From positions 62,001-126,000 of the forward strand of contig NZ_WQPN01000094.1 in assembly GCF_018785315.1 (NCBI RefSeq): 64,000 bases of DNA. Direction: 5' to 3'. The position numbers and the translations under genes were made by a program. The stretch comes from Clostridium sp. MCC353. Lineage in GTDB: Bacteria > Bacillota > Clostridia > Lachnospirales > Lachnospiraceae. Shown piece by piece: positions 58,315-64,000 of this stretch (the stretch's first letter is position 1; each line of letters starts with the position of its first letter). The notes under the pieces are model-generated. The model made no database searches, was not told the origin of the DNA, and saw only the letters and a program-made list of their open reading frames with translations.

Positions 58315-59093
58315 AGCTGCAGTTCTGTCAACTGCTCATCCGGATATCTGGAAGTATGGATATCGATCCACAAGAGCTCCAATAAGGGCCCGCAGGCGGC
58401 CAGCCCGCTGTCCCGGGCATATTCAAAAAGCCGGGGAATATAATCATAATTCTGGCTGCAGTCCCCCCTGTAGCAGACCGAAAGGAACGTACCGCCCCCG
58501 ATTTCATGTTCTCCCTTTGGGTGCAGGATAAACACCGCGTCATATTCCCTGCAGTCCCCCGCCTTGGCGGAGGCCAGATTCAGGAAAGAGCCCATCTGGT
58601 TATTTCCTATTATATATAATTTTTCACGGTCAAAATTGACAAGCTGTTTGATTAAGATATCCATCTCCTCGTCTGTTTTATAACCCTGCATGATCCGGTG
58701 GCAGGGGCGGGCGGGGAGTTCTTTTTTGGTCACAATCCCGAGGGGCAGTTCCTGGGCCATAGAAATGGTCTGCTTGCGTGACAGGATATTGTCCCTGAGG
58801 CCGGTCAGCTGCTCCAATTTTTCGTCAATTGCCGTCAATTCCTGGTCCAGCATGCTCAGGCTGGAAGAAATGCTCCGCTCCTTCAGGTATGTGCGGATCT
58901 GTTCCATGGAAAATCCCAGCCCCCGCAGGTCCCGGATCACATTCAGGCACCACAAATCTTCTGTCCGGTAGACCCGGTAGCCATTTGAGGCCCGGCGGGG
59001 AACTAAAATTCCCAGTTCCTCATAATACCGCAGCACATCGGTGCTGATCCCGTAAAGCTTCGCTAATTCCCCGATCTTATAATAGGTTGACAT
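58284..59093 (-). CDS. MerR-family transcriptional regulator with GyrI-like domain
   Basis: A 269-residue regulator. A winged helix-turn-helix (about residues 3-70; YKIGELAKLYGISTDVLRYYEELGIL with YRVYRTEDLWCLNVIRDLRGLGFSMEQI) leads into a coiled-coil dimer helix (about 85-115). A ligand-binding GyrI-like/BmrR-type domain (about 125-269) follows. MerR proteins of this type sense drugs or lipophilic cations and activate efflux genes. The start at 59091-59093 is preceded by AAAGGAG. It diverges from the MATE exporter at 59622, which it may control, although a repeat element intervenes. Its C-terminus overlaps the YtvI-like gene by 31 bases. Confidence 0.9.
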   Translation of the reverse strand: MSTYYKIGELAKLYGISTDVLRYYEELGILVPRRASNGYRVYRTEDLWCLNVIRDLRGLGFSMEQIRTYLKERSISSSLSMLDQELTAIDEKLEQLTGLRDNILSRKQTISMAQELPLGIVTKKELPARPCHRIMQGYKTDEEMDILIKQLVNFDREKLYIIGNNQMGSFLNLASAKAGDCREYDAVFILHPKGEHEIGGGTFLSVCYRGDCSQNYDYIPRLFEYARDSGLAACGPLLELLWIDIHTSRYPDEQLTELQLQVEPVPGPL

Positions 59094-59130
59094 AATATAG
59101 AAACTCCTTTCCAAACGGCTGCTGTTTTAC

Positions 59131-59171
59131 GTAACCGTTCAGACATGCCCGCAATATGTCTAAACGGTTAC
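59131..59171. repeat. Family-A-like palindrome
   Basis: GTAACCGTTCAGACAT pairs with ATGTCTAAACGGTTAC with one mismatch around CCCGCAAT. It lies 38 bases upstream of the MerR-type gene, in the divergent gap with the MATE gene. Confidence 0.75.
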
Positions 59172-59194
59172 TGTTACCTATTTTGCAAAGATTA

Positions 59195-59414
59195 GTTACA
59201 GTTCACGGCCCCCGCTGACGTGTCCGGCCAGTCCGCTGTGCCGTCCGAAGGGGCTCCGTCTTCCGCTGTGTGAACGATTTTTGAATGTCATCGGTCCCCT
59301 TAGTTCTATCCCCTTCCGGTCTTAGAGTTGTCCAGGCCGAAACCATGAGTTCACATGGCGGAAAACGGAGCCCCTTCGGACGGCACAGCGGACTGGCCGG
59401 ACATGAACTCTAAC
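59195..59414. mobile_element. About 220-bp MITE-like inverted-repeat element, family B
   Basis: The left arm (59195-59259) and right arm (59365-59414) are inverted copies: both carry TCCGGCCAGTCCGCTGTGCCG and GAAGGGGCTCCGT (split here), and the left arm has about 15 extra bases near its end. Between them lie about 105 bases with no coding content. The outer ends read GTTACAGTTCA and TGAACTCTAAC. No transposase is present, so it would be a non-autonomous element. It sits between the MerR-type and MATE genes in a 528-base gap, and its right end lies within a spurious long frame leading into the MATE gene. Confidence 0.75.
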
Positions 59415-59621
59415 AAAAATTATAATAAATTTTCAAAAACCCCTTTACTTTGGTATTATACCAAGGTTTATACTCGAAGTACAACAAATCAGCCATTGAA
59501 TTTCCGCATTTTTCATGGAAAACCCCGGATTTTCCATATAAAACGTAAAAATACCGGGCCGTCCATGCAAAATGCGAATGTTCAAGCAGCAGGAAAAGAA
59601 TTGGAGGAATTATTAATTATC

Positions 59622-61016
59622 ATGAATTATGATGGAATGTCACTGAAAAAAAACTTCTGGCGGTTTATCTGGCCGTCGGTCATCGCCCAATGGATCTTTG
59701 CCCTCTATACCATGGTGGACGGGATGTTTGTGGCGAGAGGGGTATCAGAGGTGGCTTTGTCGGCGGTGAACATCGCATCGCCATTTGTTAACTTCATGTT
59801 CTCGGTATCCATCCTGTTCGCGGTGGGCGCGTCCACGATTGTGGCAATCTACCTGGGACAGGGCAAGCATGAGGACGCCAACCAGGTTTACACCCAGAAC
59901 ATGATCGTTTTATCGGTGTTATCCTTCGTGATTATGGGTGTGGTGATCTGGCGGCTGAATGATATCGCCGTATTCCTGGGCGCCACGGAAGTTACCATGG
60001 ATTATGTAAAAACCTATTTATTGTCGGTAGTGCCTTTCACCTGGTCATTTATTATCTCTTATTCCTTTGAAATCCTTGTAAAAACGGACGGATACCCCAG
60101 ATTTGCCACCGTAGCGGCCACCACGGGCGCGGTGCTCAACTGTATTCTGGATTATCTGTTTGTCATGGTATTTCATTGGGGCGTTGCGGGAGCCGGGGTT
60201 GCCACTGGGATTTCCCAGACCGTACTGGTAATCATGTATCTGACCCATTTCCTCAGCCCCAAGGCCACCATAAAATTTGTAAAAGTGGTCTGGAACGCAA
60301 AAGAGCTGGTCCGAGGCGTCAAAATCGGCCTGGCTTCCGGCTTGACGGAATTTTCGGCCGGAATTACGGTCTTTCTCTTTAACCATGCGATCCTGTCCAA
60401 TATAGGGGAAGACGGGATTGTCAGCTATACCATCATCGCCTATGTGAGCACCATTGTGGTCATGTCCATGGCGGGAATCGCCCAGGGAACCCAGCCGTTA
60501 ATCAGCTATTATTACGGAAAGGGGGAAAGAGAGAAATACAAAACCCTGTTCCGCTATGCCCTTACCGCCACAATCGGCCTGGCCGCCGTGGCTTTCGTTT
60601 CCGCATGGTTTGGCGCCGATCTGCTGGTAGGCGTGTTCGTATCACCGGAGCTGGGAGAACTGAGGGCTTATTCCTCCCATGTATTCCGGATTTTCAGCAT
60701 TTCATTTCTCATTATGGGCTTTAACGTGGTATCCGGCGGTTTCTTCACCGCCATTGAACGGCCCAAATCCTCGCTGGCCATATCTTTAGGCCGCGGGTTT
60801 GTAATGCTGGTTATCGCGCTGAAACTGTGTGTGGGAATTGCCGGAGGAGAAGGCATCTGGTGGGCGTCCACGGTTTCTGAGGTGCTGTGCCTGCTGGTGA
60901 CGGCCGGCCTCATGTTCCGGTACGCCAAAACGGAAAATCATACGTCAGCCGGGGAAAAAAGCGTCTGTGAAAAAACACATGTAAAAACCAGGTATTCCGG
61001 CGTATCGGATACTTGA
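59622..61016 (+). CDS. MATE family efflux transporter
   Basis: A 464-residue exporter with twelve predicted helices. It opens SLKKNFWRFIWPSVIAQWIFA, shows FEILVKTDGYPRFATVAATTGAV in the first half and IAQGTQPLISYYYGKG in the second, and has a polar C-terminal tail. The frame extends back to 59355 through the right arm of the MITE-like element, but that part is not conserved. I use the ATG at 59622; GGAGG lies 14 bases before it, so an upstream start at 59565 cannot be excluded. The nearby MerR-type regulator (58284) may control it. It differs from the MATE gene at 8263. Confidence 0.88.
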   Translation: MNYDGMSLKKNFWRFIWPSVIAQWIFALYTMVDGMFVARGVSEVALSAVNIASPFVNFMFSVSILFAVGASTIVAIYLGQGKHEDANQVYTQNMIVLSVLSFVIMGVVIWRLNDIAVFLGATEVTMDYVKTYLLSVVPFTWSFIISYSFEILVKTDGYPRFATVAATTGAVLNCILDYLFVMVFHWGVAGAGVATGISQTVLVIMYLTHFLSPKATIKFVKVVWNAKELVRGVKIGLASGLTEFSAGITVFLFNHAILSNIGEDGIVSYTIIAYVSTIVVMSMAGIAQGTQPLISYYYGKGEREKYKTLFRYALTATIGLAAVAFVSAWFGADLLVGVFVSPELGELRAYSSHVFRIFSISFLIMGFNVVSGGFFTAIERPKSSLAISLGRGFVMLVIALKLCVGIAGGEGIWWASTVSEVLCLLVTAGLMFRYAKTENHTSAGEKSVCEKTHVKTRYSGVSDT

Positions 61017-61041
61017 CAACTGATGCAAAATGACGTAGAAT
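61013..61041 (+). promoter_or_regulatory. Sigma-A promoter of the proS leader, overlapping the MATE stop
   Basis: TTGACA at 61013-61018 and TAGAAT at 61036-61041 are exactly 17 bases apart. The -35 hexamer contains the TGA stop codon of the MATE gene. It feeds the T-box leader that starts a few bases downstream. Confidence 0.8.
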
Positions 61042-61044
61042 CAA

Positions 61045-61310
61045 GAATACAGCAAATGGAAGCTAAAGACGTTGAAGAGGGCTATTAAGCGGTTACACAC
61101 CACAGAGAGGGGATCACATGGTGGAAGATCTCCGTGTCCATGACTGCCCAACCTGCCTCGGAGTCCCGTATGAAAATACGGCGTATATCTGGCGTTAACA
61201 GAAAAAAGAGAGTCCGCCGCCCATAAAGGGCAGGGCTAATTTGGGTGGTACCGCCGAGTCATTCGGTCCCTTGTAAATCAACAGGGGCTGAATGCCCCGG
61301 CGTTTTTGTT
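61045..61310 (+). ncRNA. T-box riboswitch (proline) of proS
   Basis: A leader of about 300 bases precedes proS. It holds the T-box sequence AATTTGGGTGGTACCGCCG (61238-61256), which pairs with the acceptor end of uncharged tRNA. A strong terminator follows, whose arms (CGCCG...TTCGGTCCCTTG and CAGGGGCTGAATGCCCCGGCG) are followed by TTTTTG at 61303. A proline codon CCC at 61165-61167 in the upstream stem is a candidate specifier. Uncharged tRNA-Pro would stabilise the antiterminator and allow proS transcription. Confidence 0.9.
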
Positions 61311-61354
61311 ATAAAAGCGCATTTCTTTATTACAGAAAAAAAGGAGATAAAGTT

Positions 61355-62788
61355 ATGGCAAACGACAAAAAACTGGTAGAAGCGATCACATCCATGGATG
61401 TGGATTTCGCGCAGTGGTACACAGATGTAGTGAAAAAGGCAGAGTTATGTGATTATGCCAGCGTAAAAGGATGCATGGTGATCAAACCTGCGGGATATGC
61501 GATTTGGGAGAACATTCAGAAAGAACTGGACGCCCGTTTTAAAGCGACCGGAGTTGAGAATGTCTATATGCCCATGTTCATTCCGGAAAGCCTTCTTCAG
61601 AAGGAAAAAGACCATGTGGAAGGGTTTGCGCCGGAAGTGGCATGGGTCACTCACGGCGGACTGGAAGAGCTGCAGGAGAGAATGTGCGTAAGACCTACAT
61701 CAGAGACATTATTCTGTGATTTCTATGCAAAAGATATCCAGTCTTACCGCGATCTTCCAAAACTTTACAACCAGTGGTGTTCCGTAGTCCGCTGGGAAAA
61801 GACCACAAGGCCGTTCCTCCGTTCCAGAGAATTTTTATGGCAGGAGGGCCATACCGCGCATGCCACCGCAGAAGAGGCGGAAGTCAGAACTATTCAGATG
61901 CTGAACGTATATGCGGATTTCTGCGAAGAGGTACTGGCGATTCCGGTTATCAAAGGACAGAAGACAGATAAAGAGAAATTCGCAGGGGCAGAGGCTACCT
62001 ATACCATCGAATCCCTGATGCATGACGGAAAAGCGCTCCAGTCAGGCACCAGCCATAATTTCGGCGATGGATTTGCCAAAGCATTTGAGATCCAGTATGC
62101 GGCAAAAGATAATACCCTGCAGTATGTACACCAGACTTCCTGGGGAATGACAACACGTATGATCGGCGCCATCATCATGGTTCACGGCGATGACAACGGC
62201 CTGGTGCTGCCGCCCAGAATCGCTCCAACCCAGGTCATGATCGTTCCGATCCAGCAGAAAAAAGAAGGCGTGCTGGATAAGGCATTTGAACTGAAAGACG
62301 TTCTTTCCAACTTCCGTGTGAAGGTGGATGACAGCGACAAGAGCCCGGGATGGAAGTTCAGCGAATCCGAGATGCGCGGAATCCCGGTTCGTGTGGAAAT
62401 CGGGCCAAGGGATATTGAGAACAACCAGGCAGTTTTGGTCCGCCGGGATACTCACGAAAAGATCACCGTATCATTGGATGAAATTAAAGATAAAGTTGGG
62501 GAATTGCTGGATGAGATCCACAATTCTATGCTGGAACGGGCCAGAAAGCACCGGGAAGAGCATACCTATGTGGCCACAGATTTCGACAGCTTTGTTAAGA
62601 CTGTTGAGGAAAAACCGGGATTCGTAAAAGCCATGTGGTGCGGATGCCAGGAATGCGAAGATAAGATCAAAGAACTTACCAGCGCAACGTCACGGTGTAT
62701 TCCATTTGAACAGGAGACGTTGTCCGATAAATGCGTATGCTGCGGCAAACCGGCAGTGAAGATGGTTTACTGGGGACGCGCATATTAA
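61355..62788 (+). CDS. proS: Proline--tRNA ligase (archaeal/eukaryote-like short form)
   Basis: A 477-residue class II synthetase that charges tRNA-Pro. It is the short ProS type 3 form without the bacterial editing insertion, as often found in clostridia. Visible are the class II motif region ([22 protein letters not shown]), [47 protein letters not shown], and [17 protein letters not shown]. The C-terminal zinc-like cysteine set CGCQECEDK...CVCCGKP and the terminal YWGRAY complete the match. The ATG at 61355 follows AAAGGAG. The T-box leader controls it. A palindromic repeat follows its stop, then cca. Confidence 0.96.
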   Translation: MANDKKLVEAITSMDVDFAQWYTDVVKKAELCDYASVKGCMVIKPAGYAIWENIQKELDARFKATGVENVYMPMFIPESLLQKEKDHVEGFAPEVAWVTHGGLEELQERMCVRPTSETLFCDFYAKDIQSYRDLPKLYNQWCSVVRWEKTTRPFLRSREFLWQEGHTAHATAEEAEVRTIQMLNVYADFCEEVLAIPVIKGQKTDKEKFAGAEATYTIESLMHDGKALQSGTSHNFGDGFAKAFEIQYAAKDNTLQYVHQTSWGMTTRMIGAIIMVHGDDNGLVLPPRIAPTQVMIVPIQQKKEGVLDKAFELKDVLSNFRVKVDDSDKSPGWKFSESEMRGIPVRVEIGPRDIENNQAVLVRRDTHEKITVSLDEIKDKVGELLDEIHNSMLERARKHREEHTYVATDFDSFVKTVEEKPGFVKAMWCGCQECEDKIKELTSATSRCIPFEQETLSDKCVCCGKPAVKMVYWGRAY

Positions 62789-62801
62789 AAAATTTAAACC
62801 A

Positions 62802-62837
62802 AAGGGTGAAGGCATTTTTGAAAATGCCTTCACCCTT
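62802..62837. repeat. KGEGIF palindrome, locus 5
   Basis: AAGGGTGAAGGCATTTT pairs with AAAATGCCTTCACCCTT around TG, 13 bases after the proS stop. The flanks (TTTAAACCA and GATGTTAAA) show that the outer arms have diverged. Confidence 0.85.
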
Positions 62838-62873
62838 GATGTTAAAAAAGAAAATGCTGTGAGGAGGAGACGT

Positions 62874-64000
62874 ATGCAGATTCAGATACCGCAGGAGGTA
62901 GAAGAAATTATTGGTAAATTAAAGAATCATGGTTATGAAGCCTATGCGGTAGGCGGATGCGTCAGAGACACCCTTTTAGGGCGGGAGCCCGGAGACTGGG
63001 ATATCACCACATCCGCAGCTCCGCAGCAGGTAAAAGAAGTATTTCCAAAAACAATCGATACGGGAATCCAGCATGGAACGGTTACAATTATGATAAACCA
63101 CGTGGGCTACGAGGTGACGACCTACCGGATTGACGGTGAATATGAAGACGGACGCCATCCAAAGTCCGTAGAATTCACTTCCAGCCTGAAAGAAGACCTG
63201 CGCCGCCGGGATTTTACAATCAACGCCATGGCTTACAGCCACGAAACCGGGATTGTGGACGAATTTGGCGGTATGGAGGATTTGGAGCAGAAAGTGATCC
63301 GCTGTGTGGGATGCGCTGTCGACCGTTTTACGGAAGACGCTCTCAGGATCTTGAGGGCGATCCGGTTTGCCGCCCAGCTTGGTTTTGAGATTGAACGGGA
63401 AACATTTGACGCGATAAAGAAGATAGCGCCCAATCTGGTGCATGTCAGCAAAGAACGGATACAGACAGAGCTTACCAAGCTGCTTTTATCTCCCAATCCC
63501 GAAAAGATCGGTCTGGTTTATGAAACCGGGATCAGCCGGTACGTATCAGACGCCTTCCATAAGGTGGACAGGAGCCGTATGCGGATTGACAGCGCTTTGG
63601 AGAAGAAAAAACACATCCGCTGGGCCGCATTTTTGAAAAATACATCCGTACAGGAGGCAGACGCGGTTCTTCACGATTTGAAACTGGACAATGATACGAT
63701 TAACAAAGTTAAGGTTTTGGTGAAATGGTTTGAACATCCGCTGAAACCCGATAAAACAGAGCTCCGCCGGATGATGAGCCGGATGGACTCTTCCCTGTAT
63801 GATGACCTTCTGGAACTGAAAAAAATGTCCTCTCCCGAAGTTCAATGTCTGGAAGAACTCATAACAGTTGGGGAACTGAGCGCTGACATCCGTGAAAATG
63901 GAGACTGTGTCAAGCTGAAGGATCTGGCAGTCAGCGGTTCCGATGTAATACAGGCCGGAGTTAAACCTGGTAAGGCGGTGGGAGAGGTGCTGAACCGGCT
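62874..64000 (+). CDS. cca: CCA tRNA nucleotidyltransferase (runs off right edge)
   Basis: The first 375 codons of a class II nucleotidyltransferase that adds or repairs the CCA end of tRNAs. The head domain has YAVGGCVRDTLLG (GGCVRD at 27-32) and the catalytic pair D41 and D43 in GDWDITT. RRRDFTINAMAYS and EDALRILRAIRFAAQLGFEIE are the neck motifs. The window ends in the middle of the body domain without a stop codon. A full-length protein of about 440-450 residues is expected. The ATG at 62874 follows GGAGGAG. A palindromic repeat separates it from proS, so it may be expressed partly by read-through. Confidence 0.93.
   Translation, partial: MQIQIPQEVEEIIGKLKNHGYEAYAVGGCVRDTLLGREPGDWDITTSAAPQQVKEVFPKTIDTGIQHGTVTIMINHVGYEVTTYRIDGEYEDGRHPKSVEFTSSLKEDLRRRDFTINAMAYSHETGIVDEFGGMEDLEQKVIRCVGCAVDRFTEDALRILRAIRFAAQLGFEIERETFDAIKKIAPNLVHVSKERIQTELTKLLLSPNPEKIGLVYETGISRYVSDAFHKVDRSRMRIDSALEKKKHIRWAAFLKNTSVQEADAVLHDLKLDNDTINKVKVLVKWFEHPLKPDKTELRRMMSRMDSSLYDDLLELKKMSSPEVQCLEELITVGELSADIRENGDCVKLKDLAVSGSDVIQAGVKPGKAVGEVLNR

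Noticed and set aside
59355-59621. N-terminal extension of the second MATE protein
   Set aside because: It is translated from the right arm of the MITE-like element and AT-rich leader sequence; MATE proteins begin at the conserved region after 59622.
1-64000. tRNA, rRNA, transposase or phage genes
   Set aside because: I looked for the clear marks (GTTCGA-type T-loops with CCA ends, transposase motifs, integrase) and saw none that I could support.

Overview
The window looks like a chromosomal segment of an anaerobic, spore-forming Firmicute of the Lachnospiraceae, probably close to the Clostridium clostridioforme / Enterocloster / Hungatella group. This placement is inferred from gene content. 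The signs are SpoIIID, a DUF3794/LysM protein and a YtvI-like permease (sporulation); YesM-type sensor kinases paired with AraC-type response regulators; several lipoprotein-dependent sugar ABC importers; a T-box in front of proS; and strong AGGAGG ribosome sites. No phage, plasmid or transposase gene was seen. About 50 genes are called; the kinase at the left edge and cca at the right edge run off the window.

Layout. (1) 1-8110: a response regulator/kinase pair diverges from a CUT1 importer (two permeases, lipoprotein), a DUF2264 protein and a GH88 unsaturated glucuronyl hydrolase, a likely glycosaminoglycan or pectin disaccharide module. (2) 8263-12782: MATE exporter, Uma2-type nuclease, and two tandem TPR-MORN paralogues. 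(3) 12961-20450: a second kinase/regulator pair diverging from lipoprotein, two permeases and a metallo-beta-lactamase-fold hydrolase. (4) 20634-23725: an orphan lipoprotein and a stand-alone PEP/pyruvate-binding protein. (5) 24156-31039: LacI regulator, then a complete CUT2 (ribose-type) importer with a TIM-barrel isomerase and a Gfo/Idh/MocA dehydrogenase. (6) 31393-38454: SWIM protein, a gene relic, spoIIID, a PrcB-like lipoprotein, a diguanylate cyclase, and an ECF sigma factor followed by a membrane-anchored beta-propeller protein. (7) 38536-46505: a third kinase/regulator pair diverging from a third CUT1 importer, ending in an esterase and a sister protein that has lost its catalytic serine and histidine. 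(8) 46578-64000: mainly housekeeping and signalling genes: cysE, ttcA-like, DUF3794/LysM, a double-sensor GGDEF-EAL protein, hemolysin III, RluA, AbgT, HD, YtvI-like, MerR, MATE, T-box-proS, cca.

How it works together. Three independent two-component systems each face a CUT1 importer that lacks its own ATPase, so the three probably share one MsmX/MsmK-type ATPase encoded elsewhere. The fourth importer has its own RbsA-type ATPase and a LacI regulator.

The most unusual content is non-coding. One family of perfect or near-perfect palindromes (GAAGGCATTTTC followed by its complement, with variable extensions) sits immediately after stop codons at five places, once as a four-copy tandem array between a binding-protein gene and its permease. 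A second family with GTAACAGTTCA-type ends occupies at least eight intergenic sites and includes a 220-bp MITE-like inverted repeat. A third, roughly 95-bp intergenic sequence occurs twice.
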